NCBI RefSeq assembly: GCF_004366735.1
Contig: NZ_SOQX01000007.1
Coordinates: 1 to 64,000 of the forward strand
Direction of reading: 5' to 3'
From: Thiohalophilus thiocyanatoxydans
GTDB lineage: Bacteria; Pseudomonadota; Gammaproteobacteria; UBA6429; Thiohalophilaceae
DNA length: 64,000 nucleotides
Positions 46,119 to 57,200 of the stretch are shown here, piece after piece; positions within the stretch are counted from its first letter, which is position 1; the number at the start of each line of letters is the position of its first letter. The translations under genes were made by a program, and so were the position numbers. Under the pieces are notes generated by a model. That model was given only the letters and a program-made list of their open reading frames with translations, did not search any database and was not told where the DNA came from.

Positions 46119-47455
46119 TGTTGTATAATATGCCCATTTTACGATTTGATACTATCAACAGTCATAAAGCAGGCCTGTTCGGGCTCTATCTTTTTGCTTT
46201 TTTTGCATTCCTGGATAAAGCCGGTACAGTTCTGGGCCTGTTGCTCATGCTCTCGGCCATGCTGGTTTCCTGGCGCCAGGTCTGGGATGACTACAAGCAG
46301 GACCCGGCTGTCTGGGTAGCCGGTATTTTTCTTATTTACCTGATCCTCCATGCCTACATCACTTCACTGGAATTCCCTCATACCTCCGAGGAACAATGGA
46401 AGGAAGCCAGGAACTGGGGGCGCCTGATTGTCTTTTTGATTCTGGCCTGGTGGATGCGGGGCAATACAAAAGTGATTTTTCACTGCCTGCTCCTCGCTCT
46501 GGCCGGAATCCTTGTAAGGCTGGTTATCGACACCGAGATGTCGGATATTGAAAAAGTATTCAACACTCAAAGGACCGGCTTTTCCTACCCGATAGGTTTT
46601 GCCGCCATCCTGTCCGGCGCTGCACTGGTAGCCATGATCATTTTCACCCCCAGAATCATGGCAACTCCCTCTTCGAGAAACACTAAAATACTCATAGCCC
46701 TGGCATGGCTTGTTATGATTATGCTCATGTTGCAAATTCAGATTACCGCCGCATCAAGAGGGGTGTGGCTGGCAACACTTGCCGTTGTCATCCTCTACTC
46801 TCTTTCCCTGTTTCAATTTATCAAACGACATCTGTTCATCTATGCTTTATCCGGCCTGCTTGTTGTCATTGTTACAAGCCAGAATACGGAACTGATCACC
46901 AAGCGCATCACGCTCAACAAGCCTACTATAGCCATGCTTATCGAAGGCGAGTCACTGGACAACGTGCCAATCAAAGGCTCTACCGCGACAAGGTTGCACC
47001 TTTGGGATTACGGCATCAAGCGATGGCTGGAACGTCCGATATTTGGCTGGGGACCCGGCACTCAAATTACCAAACACTTCAAGCCTGGTGATTTACAGGA
47101 CCCGCTGGACAAAAAACAGGCTAAAAAATTAAAGCCTCAGCCTCATTTACACAACGCCTATATTACGGTGCTTTCTCAACTGGGGATAGTTGGGGCAATG
47201 ATACTCGCAGCAGCCCTGATCTTGCTGGTGCGTAATCTGATTATATCGCACCGGCAAAGACTTCTGCCAACCGACGTCATCCTCGCCGCAGGCGCGGTAC
47301 TGATTGTGATGTTAATATCAAACCTGACAAAAACACGCTTTGCGACCCTGGACTTTCAGTATCTGGCAACCCTGACAGCGGCTATCGCCTATACTTCTCG
47401 CTATAATCGGAAGGAAAAGCTGGAAAAGCAGACTGACTCAATGCCCGTGAAATAA
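46118..47455 (+). CDS. O-antigen ligase family membrane protein (WaaL-like)
   Basis: Protein of 445 residues with about 11 membrane helices and a large periplasmic loop between residues ~245 and 355. This loop holds TATRLHLWDYGIKRWLERPIFGWGPGTQI and PHLHNAYITVLSQLGIVG, the Wzy/WaaL pattern, whose Arg and His are needed for ligase activity. It should join O-antigen or another glycan to the lipid A core in the periplasm. It lies between a GT4 and a sulfotransferase gene. Confidence 0.9.
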   Translation: MLYNMPILRFDTINSHKAGLFGLYLFAFFAFLDKAGTVLGLLLMLSAMLVSWRQVWDDYKQDPAVWVAGIFLIYLILHAYITSLEFPHTSEEQWKEARNWGRLIVFLILAWWMRGNTKVIFHCLLLALAGILVRLVIDTEMSDIEKVFNTQRTGFSYPIGFAAILSGAALVAMIIFTPRIMATPSSRNTKILIALAWLVMIMLMLQIQITAASRGVWLATLAVVILYSLSLFQFIKRHLFIYALSGLLVVIVTSQNTELITKRITLNKPTIAMLIEGESLDNVPIKGSTATRLHLWDYGIKRWLERPIFGWGPGTQITKHFKPGDLQDPLDKKQAKKLKPQPHLHNAYITVLSQLGIVGAMILAAALILLVRNLIISHRQRLLPTDVILAAGAVLIVMLISNLTKTRFATLDFQYLATLTAAIAYTSRYNRKEKLEKQTDSMPVK

Positions 47456-47462
47456 AATATGG

Positions 47463-48377
47463 ATGCTTATATCGGAATCAATCCAGGATTTTCAACTCTG
47501 CCAGATTCAAGACAAAAAATGTATTCTGAAAACAGCATTACACCCGAATCAAAAAAACGGACGGTTTAGAAAAGTGAAACGCATCCATGTTGTCGGCGTA
47601 GCCTCGCGCACCGGAACCACCTTAATGGCCGAACTGCTACATACCTGTTTTAAGGTCGATGGGTATGCCGAACATGAATTGAGTATATTCAGACGCCCAC
47701 GGCCCCGCGTCGATCTGGTAGTCACGAAGTCACCTATCGAAGCTGTCGAATCGATCAAGGTTTTGCATCATGACCCGGATTTATGGGTAATCTGCATGCT
47801 ACGCGATCCCAGGGATGTTGTTGTCAGTCGACACGGCAGTCGGCCCGAACTGTACTGGACCAACTTGCGGCTCTGGAAACAGGCAGTTGATGCAGCTTAC
47901 GCGGAAAGCCAGCGCAATTCTCGATACATACTGATCCGTTATGAAGATATGGTTACCACGCCTGACAAAGTTCAGCAAGATATCGAACAGCGTTTGCCGT
48001 TCCTGGTACGCAAGACTCCGTTTTCAAGATTCCACGAGATCGCCAAACCATCCAGTGGATCCTTGAAGGCTATGCGAGGGGTCCGTCCGATTTCCAACAA
48101 AAGCGTGGGTTCCTGGAAAGATCACAAACCCAGACTGGTCGCCCAACTCGAATTACACGGTGATATCCAGGACTATCTTGTCAAACTCGGCTATGAATCA
48201 GACGATAGCTGGAAAAAGGAGCTGGAAGGCGTCATCGCGGATAACCAGGAAAGTTTTAAACCCGAGTTCGATGACGCCAGTCTGATACAACGTATGCAAA
48301 AACGCTGGAAACTGTTCTCGCGCTTGCTTCGTTACCGCCTCGGGATAACACGCAAAGCGTCTATCATAACAAAATAG
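47463..48377 (+). CDS. Sulfotransferase family protein
   Basis: Protein of up to 304 residues. VVGVASRTGTTLMAELL is the PAPS 5'-phosphosulfate loop and CMLRDPRDVVVSRHG the 3'-phosphate-binding motif. LIRYEDMVTTPDKVQQDIEQRL follows as in cytosolic sulfotransferases. An in-frame GTG at 47574, just before KRIHVVG, could be the true start, as the first 37 residues look unrelated to the family. It starts 7 bases after the WaaL-like gene, so it probably decorates LPS or its precursor. Confidence 0.85.
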   Translation: MLISESIQDFQLCQIQDKKCILKTALHPNQKNGRFRKVKRIHVVGVASRTGTTLMAELLHTCFKVDGYAEHELSIFRRPRPRVDLVVTKSPIEAVESIKVLHHDPDLWVICMLRDPRDVVVSRHGSRPELYWTNLRLWKQAVDAAYAESQRNSRYILIRYEDMVTTPDKVQQDIEQRLPFLVRKTPFSRFHEIAKPSSGSLKAMRGVRPISNKSVGSWKDHKPRLVAQLELHGDIQDYLVKLGYESDDSWKKELEGVIADNQESFKPEFDDASLIQRMQKRWKLFSRLLRYRLGITRKASIITK

Positions 48378-48436
48378 AGAATAGCCGACTCAGAGAAAAG
48401 CTATTTAACTACTTCTCCCCGGAAAATTGCCAATTA

Positions 48437-51304
48437 TCATTCCCTAAAAAGCTGATCCCATATCTGTTTTACATCCATCAACTGCTGTTCATACTCACCC
48501 TCTCGCGCCAGAACCTTCTGCTCCAGCAAGGCCATGCGATGAGCATGGCCGCGGTAGACGCGATAGGCGTCCTTGAGTTTTTCAACGTCCGTCTCGTTTA
48601 GCAGCCCGGTTTCGGCCAGGGTGTCGAGGATGCGGATGTTGTCGGTCCAGGTCATCAGCGCCGGATACCGGTGGGCGTAGCCGAGCACGAAGTACTGGAC
48701 CAGGAATTCGATATCGACGATCCCGCCTTCGCCCTGTTTCAGATCCAGGTAACCGGGTTCTTTTTTGGCCAGCTCGGTACGCATGCGCTGGCGCATCTTG
48801 ACCACCTCCCTACGCAGCTCATCCGGATCCCGCTCACGTCCCAGCACGTTGTGGCGAACCGCGTCGAAACGATCAATGATCGCCTCATCCCCGGCCACGC
48901 CCCGGGCCCGCACCAGAGCCTGGTGCTCCCATAGCCAGGCCTTGTTCAGCTGATAGCCTTCAAAGGAGGTCAGGTTACTGACCAGCATGCCCGAGGCGCC
49001 GTCGGGGCGCAGACGCAGATCGGCCTCGTAGAGCACACCGGCCGGGGTGTGGGTGGTGAGAATGTGAATCAACCGCTGACCGAGCCGGGCATAGAAGACC
49101 GGCACCGCCAGCGGTTTGCTACCGTCGGTCATCTCGTTCTGGTCTTCACTGGCATGCAAAAAGACCAGATCGAGATCCGAACCGTAGCCCAGTTCGAAAC
49201 CGCCCAGTTTGCCGTAGGCGATCACCGCAAAACCCAGCTCGCCACTGTCGCGGCTGGCGGCCGGCTGGCCGTGGCGCTCGCTCAGATGCCGCCAGGCCTG
49301 CTGCAGGCCCTGCTCCAGAATCACTTCGGCGATCCAGGAGAGGTGGTCGCTCACTTTCATCAACGGCAGCACGTCGGAGACATCCGCCGCCACCACCCGC
49401 AGCACATTGATGTGCTTGAAATGGCGCAACGCTTCCATCGCCTGTTCATGATCGTCGGGATCGACCGCTGCCAGTTCACTGGCCAGTTCCTCCGCCAGCT
49501 CCGCCCTGGCCGGCGGCGCGTAGAGGCTGCGCACATCCATCAGCTCATCGAGCAGCAGCGGGTACCGGGAGAGATAGCGGGAGAGCCAGGGACTAGCCTG
49601 GCACAATTTAACCAGCTGCGAGAGCACCAGCGGGTTCTCCACCAGCAGGGCCAGATAGACGCTGCGTCGGGCGATGGTGCGCACGATCTCCAGCACCCGG
49701 TCAAAAGTGATATCGGGATCGTCGACCTGCGCCGCGGCGCCGAGCAGCAGCGGCATCAGCCGATCCAGCCGGCTTTTGCCGTTGGTACTCAGCGAATGGT
49801 AAAGCCGGCTGTCGCGCAACTCGCCGACCCGTTGCAGGATCGTCCCGGGCTGCTGGTAGCCGGCCTCTTCCAGCGCCCGGCGGGCCGGGTCGTCGTCCAG
49901 ATTGGCGTGCCACAGATCGTAAAAAATGTTCTCGTTCTCATCCTCCACGCTCTGCGGGGCGGCGAAGACCTGCTCGAAATGGTTGTGCACGTGCTGGCGG
50001 TGGTGCTCCAGCTCGGCAAAAAAGGTCTGCCAGTTCTCGAAGCCCATGCTGTGGGCCAGGCGCAGTCGATCGGCCTCCTCTTCGGGCAGATCATGGGTCT
50101 GCTGATCCAGATAGCCCTGCAGGCGGTGCTCCGTATCGCGCAAAAACCGATACCCCGCCTCCAGTTCGCGCACCACGAACTCGGGCAAGACCTCCATTTC
50201 CTGCAGCAAGTGCAACACCGACAACACCTGCCGCTCCTGCAGCGCCGGCTCCCGGCCGCCGCGGATCAGCTGAAACACCTGGGCGATGAATTCGATTTCG
50301 CGAATACCGCCCAGCCCCAGTTTCACGTTCTGCTCCAGCCCCTTGCGGCGTACCTGCTTGGCGATCATGCCTTTCATGTCGCGCAGGGATTCGTAGGCGC
50401 CGTAATCGAGATAGCGGCGATAGACGAAGGGGCGCAGCATTGTGGTCAGCTCCTCGCCGGCGGCCCGATCGCCGGCCACCACCCGCGCCTTGATCATGGC
50501 ATAGCGCTCCCACTCGCGACCGTGGGCCTGGTAATAGGTTTCCAGCGCATCGAAGCTGGTTACCAGCGGGCCACCGTCGCCGAACGGCCGCAGACGCATA
50601 TCGACCCGGAACACAAAGCCCTCGGGAGTTTGCTGGTCCAGCATGGCGATCAGCTTCTGGCCGAGCTTGATGAAAAACTCGCCGTGACTGAGGGTGCGCC
50701 CCTCACCGCGGGTCTCGCCCTCGTCGGCAAAGCTGAAGATCAGATCGATATCCGAGGAAACATTCAGCTCCCAGGCCCCCAGCTTGCCCATGCCCAGCAC
50801 CACCAGGTTCATCGGCGAGCCGTCCTCGTAACAGGGCGTGCCGTACTGATCGCAAAAGCGCGGGTATAACCAGTCCAGCGCGCCGTCGATACAGGTCTCG
50901 GCCAGATGGGTCAGATCCCGGCAGGTCTCCTCCAGCTCGGCCCGGCCGGCCAGATCCCGCCACAGGATGCGCACCATCTCGCGATGGCGAAACCGGCGCA
51001 GGGCCTGCATCAGGCCGTTTTCATCCTCGACCGGTTCGACCGCCGCCTGCCATTGCGCCGCGAACGCCGCCCGATCGGCCGACTGCAACAATCGCGGCTG
51101 CAAGGCAACAAACTCCTCGGGATGACGCAGACACTGACGCGCCACGTATTCACTGCCCGCCCAGACCGTCGGCAGCGATTCGGCAACCGACTCCTCCAGC
51201 GCCGTATCGCCCGACTTCGGGGCAAACTCCGCCCACCAGCGCGCAACCTGCTCGGCCAACGGCCCGGGTAACTTCGAAATAGCCTGATCGACGTTATTGC
51301 TCAT
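48437..51304 (-). CDS. glnE: Glutamine synthetase adenylyltransferase / deadenylase
   Basis: Protein of 955 residues with two nucleotidyltransferase domains: deadenylase (N-terminal; LGAWELNVSSDIDLIFSFADEGET) and adenylyltransferase (C-terminal; GGFELGYGSDLDLVFLHAS). Each is followed by a helical domain (LGLGGIREIEFIAQVFQL and KQGEGGIVDIEFLVQYFVL). It adds or removes AMP on glutamine synthetase under PII control. The start at 51304 (MSNNVDQAI) fits the family. It is convergent with the sulfotransferase gene. Confidence 0.97.
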   Translation of the reverse strand: MSNNVDQAISKLPGPLAEQVARWWAEFAPKSGDTALEESVAESLPTVWAGSEYVARQCLRHPEEFVALQPRLLQSADRAAFAAQWQAAVEPVEDENGLMQALRRFRHREMVRILWRDLAGRAELEETCRDLTHLAETCIDGALDWLYPRFCDQYGTPCYEDGSPMNLVVLGMGKLGAWELNVSSDIDLIFSFADEGETRGEGRTLSHGEFFIKLGQKLIAMLDQQTPEGFVFRVDMRLRPFGDGGPLVTSFDALETYYQAHGREWERYAMIKARVVAGDRAAGEELTTMLRPFVYRRYLDYGAYESLRDMKGMIAKQVRRKGLEQNVKLGLGGIREIEFIAQVFQLIRGGREPALQERQVLSVLHLLQEMEVLPEFVVRELEAGYRFLRDTEHRLQGYLDQQTHDLPEEEADRLRLAHSMGFENWQTFFAELEHHRQHVHNHFEQVFAAPQSVEDENENIFYDLWHANLDDDPARRALEEAGYQQPGTILQRVGELRDSRLYHSLSTNGKSRLDRLMPLLLGAAAQVDDPDITFDRVLEIVRTIARRSVYLALLVENPLVLSQLVKLCQASPWLSRYLSRYPLLLDELMDVRSLYAPPARAELAEELASELAAVDPDDHEQAMEALRHFKHINVLRVVAADVSDVLPLMKVSDHLSWIAEVILEQGLQQAWRHLSERHGQPAASRDSGELGFAVIAYGKLGGFELGYGSDLDLVFLHASEDQNEMTDGSKPLAVPVFYARLGQRLIHILTTHTPAGVLYEADLRLRPDGASGMLVSNLTSFEGYQLNKAWLWEHQALVRARGVAGDEAIIDRFDAVRHNVLGRERDPDELRREVVKMRQRMRTELAKKEPGYLDLKQGEGGIVDIEFLVQYFVLGYAHRYPALMTWTDNIRILDTLAETGLLNETDVEKLKDAYRVYRGHAHRMALLEQKVLAREGEYEQQLMDVKQIWDQLFRE

Positions 51305-51703
51305 GGATAAAAAAACCTGCTGGGTGTGCCGGATACTATGACCAAAACCGCCAGCCGTCACAACAGTTCTCTTGTTTCCTGCAATGGGAAAATTTCACTG
51401 GGAAAAAATCGCGGAGTTCGCGGAGGCGCGGAGTCGCAGAGAAAAGCAAAATGGTATTCATCGGTTACACCAAGATGGGGGATCAAATTTATCGAGTTCA
51501 GCGATGCCATGCAGCTTTGTGTAGTCTGATATGAGTTACCAGGAAGCGTCGTTTTGAAATTGGCGTTGCTGAAACTCATCCTGAATCAATGGCACACTGC
51601 GAAAACGTAAAACAATATTTTATATACTCTGCGCCTCCGCGCCTCCGCGTCCTCCGCGTTAATTCCACTGAAATAAAATAATGACTATTTACGACAGGCA
51701 AAT
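51305..51703. repeat. Non-coding region with inverted CTCCGCG-type repeats
   Basis: Left arm at 51411-51440 (CGGAGTTCGCGGAGGCGCGG) and right arm at 51630-51660 (CTCCGCGCCTCCGCGTCCTC) are inverted around ~190 bases. The CCTCCGCGTT end is shared with 29210-29232 and 29455-29475. No gene is supported. Confidence 0.7.
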
Positions 51704-51736
51704 AAAAAAGCCCCGCCATTGCTGGCGGGGCTTTTT
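51704..51736 (-). terminator. Rho-independent terminator of groEL
   Basis: A GCCCCGCC/GGCGGGGC stem with a 6-base loop, flanked by A6 and T5, is placed 27 bases past the groEL stop. It can work in both directions. Confidence 0.93.
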
Positions 51737-51762
51737 GTTGCGCCTGGGTTAAGGCAGTCGGC

Positions 51763-53427
<1,665 letters not shown>

Positions 53428-53481
53428 TCACTATCTCTTATATATAGATAAGCTATCGATGTTGACGGGCTGAACGCCGGA

Positions 53482-53772
53482 TCAGGCTTCAACCACACCC
53501 ATAATGTCTTCTTCACGCATGACGAGCAGTTCCTCGTCATCGAGTTTGACTTCGTTGCCGGCATACTTGCCGAACAGCACCTTGTCACCCACCTTGACGT
53601 CCAGCGCGCGGACTTCGCCGCTGTCCAGAATCTTGCCCTTGCCTACGGCAATGACTTCACCCTGACTCGGTTTTTCGGTGGCTGAATCGGGAATGACGAT
53701 GCCGCCGGCCGTGGTACGTTCTTCTTCCATGCGACGAATAATCACGCGGTCATGCAAAGGACGGATTTTCAT
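53482..53772 (-). CDS. groES: Co-chaperonin GroES
   Basis: Protein of 96 residues: [14 protein letters not shown], the mobile loop with [15 protein letters not shown], and [27 protein letters not shown]. The start at 53772 follows CAGGAGAAG. It caps the GroEL ring. Confidence 0.99.
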   Translation of the reverse strand: MKIRPLHDRVIIRRMEEERTTAGGIVIPDSATEKPSQGEVIAVGKGKILDSGEVRALDVKVGDKVLFGKYAGNEVKLDDEELLVMREEDIMGVVEA

Positions 53773-53864
53773 TCTCAGCTTCTCCTGGATGTTATTGATT
53801 TCTTTAGATTTCAAACAGTCGCCCAGACAGGAGGCCTGCCCGGGCGGGAATATCAGTCGGACTA

Positions 53865-53891
53865 TTAGCACTCTCTACCGACGAGTGCTAA
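53865..53891 (-). promoter_or_regulatory. CIRCE element (HrcA operator)
   Basis: TTAGCACTC, nine bases, GAGTGCTAA: a perfect match to the consensus inverted repeat bound by the heat-shock repressor HrcA. It overlaps the start point of the groES promoter. Confidence 0.97.
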
Positions 53892-53918
53892 TAATAGCGG
53901 TCACTGCTCGACTGTCAA
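53891..53918 (-). promoter_or_regulatory. Sigma-70 promoter of groES-groEL
   Basis: TTGACA (53913-53918) and TATTAT (53891-53896) with 16 bases between, directly upstream of CIRCE. Confidence 0.88.
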
Positions 53919-53952
53919 GAGCAATGCCTTGATAGGGGGATTATTGGGAAAT

Positions 53953-54402
53953 TCAAGGCCGATCGTCGTCCCGACGCTGAAATTCGCCCTCGATGGTGCG
54001 GGGCCCGCCGCCGGACTGGCCGGGGCCACCGCCCGGCGGACCGGTACGGATCACGCCACGCTGGATGGCCCAGCGGATCATGCCCTGGCGCAGGGGCGGA
54101 ATCAGCAAAATAAAACCGACTGCGTCGGTGACAAACCCCGGGGTCAGCAGCAGCGCCCCGGCCACCACCAGCAACAGCCCCTCGAACATCGGCAGCGCCG
54201 GCACCTGTCCCCGGGCCAGCTCCGTCTGAAAACGCATCAGCGTGGAAAAACCCTGCCAGCGCAACAGGCCGACCCCGATCACCGCGGTCAGCACCACCAG
54301 CAAAATGGTGGGCCAGGCGCCGATTACTTCCCCAATCTGGATCAAAAAGTAAATTTCGATCAGCGGGATGGCGATAAACAAGAGCAGGAATAAACGGAAC
54401 AA
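53953..54402 (-). CDS. fxsA: FxsA family membrane protein
   Basis: Protein of 149 residues. It opens LFLLLFIAIPLIEIYFLIQIGEVIGAWPTILLVVLTAVIGVGLLRWQG, the FxsA core, followed by a third helix (LLLVVAGALLLTPGFVTDAVGFILL) and a proline-glycine-rich tail. FxsA proteins affect phage exclusion by F plasmid in E. coli, but their general role is unknown. The location beside groES is typical. Confidence 0.92.
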   Translation of the reverse strand: MFRLFLLLFIAIPLIEIYFLIQIGEVIGAWPTILLVVLTAVIGVGLLRWQGFSTLMRFQTELARGQVPALPMFEGLLLVVAGALLLTPGFVTDAVGFILLIPPLRQGMIRWAIQRGVIRTGPPGGGPGQSGGGPRTIEGEFQRRDDDRP

Positions 54403-54493
54403 CGGCAGCGTCCTTAATCAGGATGTGTATTCAGGGCTATTATAACAGCCTGGCGCTTTGCCAGCCGGGCGGCGGACTGGTATCTTGCCGGGC

Positions 54494-54817
54494 ATGAGCG
54501 AACTCCCGCAAAGCCTGGTACTGTGTACCTGCCCCGATCAGGAAACCGCCCGCAAGCTGGCCGACCAGCTGGTTGCAGAGCGCCTGGCCGCCTGCGTCAA
54601 TATCGTGCCGGGACTCGAGTCGGTCTACGAATGGCAGGGCAAAGTCGAGCGCGATGCCGAGGTTCTGCTGATTATCAAGACCCGGGAGGACCACTATGCG
54701 CGGGTCGAAAAAACAATTCAACAACACCATCCGTATGAACTTCCGGAAATTCTCAGGGTCTCTCTAGACGGGGGATTGCAGGATTACCTGCAATGGATTG
54801 ATAACGCACTGGAATAA
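54494..54817 (+). CDS. cutA: Divalent cation tolerance protein CutA
   Basis: Protein of 107 residues: LCTCPDQETARKLADQLVAERLAACVNIVPGLESVYEWQGKVERDAEVLLIIKT, then HHPYELPEILRVSLDGGLQDYLQWI, the CutA1 trimer family. The start at 54494 fits its usual length. dsbD follows after 2 bases, a common pair (cutA-dsbD). Confidence 0.96.
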   Translation: MSELPQSLVLCTCPDQETARKLADQLVAERLAACVNIVPGLESVYEWQGKVERDAEVLLIIKTREDHYARVEKTIQQHHPYELPEILRVSLDGGLQDYLQWIDNALE

Positions 54818-54819
54818 TA

Positions 54820-57114
54820 ATGATGATGAAAAAACTGTTCGCTGGCCTGTTATTTCTGTTCGCTCTCAATGCGGTCGCTGAAGAGGAACTGCTGGAGCCG
54901 GACAAGGCCTTTGCCTTTGAGGCAGAGGTCAAAGACGGCGCGATCCAGGCGCGCTGGGATATTGCCGATAACTATTATATGTACCGGGACAAGATCCGCT
55001 TTGAGGTGGACAACCCGGATATCAAGCTGGGCGAACCTGAACTGCCCGAAGGCAAGGTCAAGGACGACGAGTTTTTCGGCAAGGTCGAAACCTTCCGCGG
55101 CAGCGTCGAGGTCAGTGTCCCGATCGAATCCGGCAGCGGCCCGTTTGAGCTGACGGCCCATTCCCAGGGCTGTGCCGACGCCGGTGTCTGCTATCCCCCG
55201 CACCGCCAGACCGTCAATCTGGAAGCCACAGAGCCCGCCGGCTCGCAAAACGGCCAGGCAGCGGGCGACAAACGCAGTATTCAATCCCTGAACGAGGATC
55301 TTGGCCTGAACCAGGGCGATGACGAGGTGCTGGCACCGGATGAGGCCTTTGTCTTCAGTACCGAGCGGGTCGATGCCAATACCCTGCGCATGAATCTGCA
55401 GATCGCCCCGGATCATTATGTCTACCGCGACAAATTCGAGTTTTCCGTCAAGCAGGGCGATGCCCGGGTGGGCGAGGTGCAGCTGCCCGAGGGCAAATCC
55501 AAGGACGACGAATTCTTCGGCCGCATCCAGGTCTTCGAGGATGAGGTCAGCATCGACATTCCGTTGCAGCGCAGCAGCAAGGAAGCCGGCGAGGTAGAAC
55601 TCGGCATCGTTTATCAGGGCTGCGCTGAAAAACTCGGCATCTGCTATCCCCCGATTCGCAAGAGCGAAACCTTTAATCTGCCCGCTACCGAGAGTATCGC
55701 CGATGATACCGCCGCCGGAGAGGCCGATGCCCCCGCCACCGCAGCGGCCGACGCCGCCTCCCCGGGATCGGGCGGATCGGGCGAATCGGCCGACGAGGCA
55801 CCGCAGTCTGAACAGGACACCATCGCCGCGTCCCTGGAAACCGGCGGGATACTGGTCATACTGACCTTCTTCGGCCTCGGCCTGCTGCTGGCTTTCACCC
55901 CCTGCGTCTTCCCGATGATTCCGATCCTCTCCAGTATCATCATCGGCCAGGGCGACAGGATCACCACCGGCCGCGCCTTTACCATGTCCACCGTGTACGT
56001 GCTGGCCATGGCCCTCACCTACACCGTCGCCGGGGTGATTGCCGGGATGCTGGGCGAGAACCTGCAGGCCGCCTTCCAGAACCCCTGGATCCTGGGCAGC
56101 TTCGCGACCATTTTCGTGCTGCTGTCGCTCTCCATGTTCGGCTTTTACGAGCTGCAGATGCCCGCCGCCCTCCAGGGCAAACTCTCCGAGGTCAGCAACC
56201 GCCAGAAGGGCGGCAGCCTGACCGGCGTGGCAGTCATGGGCTTTCTCTCCGCGCTGATCGTCGGCCCCTGCGTGGCCGCGCCGCTGGCCGGGGCGCTCAT
56301 CTACATTGGCCAGACCGGTGACGCCGTGCTCGGCGGCATGGCCCTGTTCGCCCTCAGCCTGGGCATGGGGCTGCCGCTGATCGCCATCGGCACCTCGGCG
56401 GGCAAACTGCTGCCCCGCGCCGGCGGCTGGATGGATGCGGTCAAGGCGATCTTCGGCGTCATGCTGCTGGCCGTCGCCATCTGGATGCTGGAGCGGATCA
56501 TTCCCGACTCTGTCGCCCTGTGGCTGTGGGCCGCGCTGCTGATCATCTCGGGCATCTACATGAAGGCCCTGGAACCGCTGCCGGCCGACACCTCCGGCTG
56601 GCACCGGCTCTGGAAAGGGCTGGGGATTATCGTGCTGGTCTACGGCATCCTGCTGGTCATCGGCGCCAGCGCCGGAGCCAACGACAAGTTCCGACCGCTG
56701 CACGGCGTCTTCGCCGGCGCGGGCGGCGGCGGCAGTTCCCAGCAACAGTCGCTGCAGTTCGAGAACATCAAGACTGTCGAAGACTTCGAGAACAAGCTGG
56801 CCCAGGCCAAAGCCGCCGGCAAACCGGTGATGCTCGACTTCTACGCCGACTGGTGCATCTACTGCAAGGATTACGAGAAATACGTGTTCACCGATCAACG
56901 GGTCATCGAGCGCCTGGATAACTTCGTCCTGCTCAAGGCCGATGTCACCGATAACGATGACAAGGACAAGGCGCTGCTGCGCAAATTCGGGCTCGTCGCC
57001 CCGCCGGCGATCCTGTTCTTCGGCCCCGACGGCGAGGAGCGTCGCGGCCGGCGGCTGGTCGGCGCGATGGGCGCCGACGGCTTTCACGATCATCTGAACA
57101 TGATGTCCTTTTAA
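54820..57114 (+). CDS. dsbD: Thiol:disulfide interchange protein DsbD with two N-terminal domains
   Basis: Protein of 764 residues with a signal peptide (ends NAVAEE). It moves electrons from cytoplasmic thioredoxin to periplasmic thiol proteins. Unlike E. coli DsbD, it has two N-terminal alpha domains in tandem: residues ~22-135 with QGCADAGVCYPP (Cys118, Cys124) and ~168-290 with QGCAEKLGICYPP (Cys268, Cys275). Then come an Ala/Ser/Gly-rich linker, eight membrane helices with FTPCVFPM and VGPCVAAPL, and a thioredoxin-like end with WCIYC instead of the usual CVAC. Several start codons overlap (ATGATGATG). Confidence 0.94.
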   Translation: MMMKKLFAGLLFLFALNAVAEEELLEPDKAFAFEAEVKDGAIQARWDIADNYYMYRDKIRFEVDNPDIKLGEPELPEGKVKDDEFFGKVETFRGSVEVSVPIESGSGPFELTAHSQGCADAGVCYPPHRQTVNLEATEPAGSQNGQAAGDKRSIQSLNEDLGLNQGDDEVLAPDEAFVFSTERVDANTLRMNLQIAPDHYVYRDKFEFSVKQGDARVGEVQLPEGKSKDDEFFGRIQVFEDEVSIDIPLQRSSKEAGEVELGIVYQGCAEKLGICYPPIRKSETFNLPATESIADDTAAGEADAPATAAADAASPGSGGSGESADEAPQSEQDTIAASLETGGILVILTFFGLGLLLAFTPCVFPMIPILSSIIIGQGDRITTGRAFTMSTVYVLAMALTYTVAGVIAGMLGENLQAAFQNPWILGSFATIFVLLSLSMFGFYELQMPAALQGKLSEVSNRQKGGSLTGVAVMGFLSALIVGPCVAAPLAGALIYIGQTGDAVLGGMALFALSLGMGLPLIAIGTSAGKLLPRAGGWMDAVKAIFGVMLLAVAIWMLERIIPDSVALWLWAALLIISGIYMKALEPLPADTSGWHRLWKGLGIIVLVYGILLVIGASAGANDKFRPLHGVFAGAGGGGSSQQQSLQFENIKTVEDFENKLAQAKAAGKPVMLDFYADWCIYCKDYEKYVFTDQRVIERLDNFVLLKADVTDNDDKDKALLRKFGLVAPPAILFFGPDGEERRGRRLVGAMGADGFHDHLNMMSF

Positions 57115-57119
57115 CCGAC

Positions 57120-57143
57120 CGCCCGCCCCTGGCGGGGCGGGCG
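57120..57143 (+). terminator. GC hairpin between dsbD and the TlpA-like gene
   Basis: CGCCCGCCCC and GGGGCGGGCG arms, 4-base loop, 5 bases past the dsbD stop. No T-tract follows, so termination would be partial at most. Confidence 0.55.
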
Positions 57144-57200
57144 TCACTCACATGTTCATAGACCTGACTTCAATTAACCTGCAACGAACGGAACAGCCGT

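Noticed and set aside
49049-50869. A 606-codon forward frame opposite glnE
   Set aside because: Shadow of a strongly conserved gene; translation has no domain or signal, and its ends do not relate to any promoter.
54850-57147. A 765-codon open frame on the minus strand opposite dsbD
   Set aside because: It mirrors dsbD codon use in GC-rich DNA; its translation is low-complexity (Gly, Ala, Asp, Gln-rich) with no recognisable domain.
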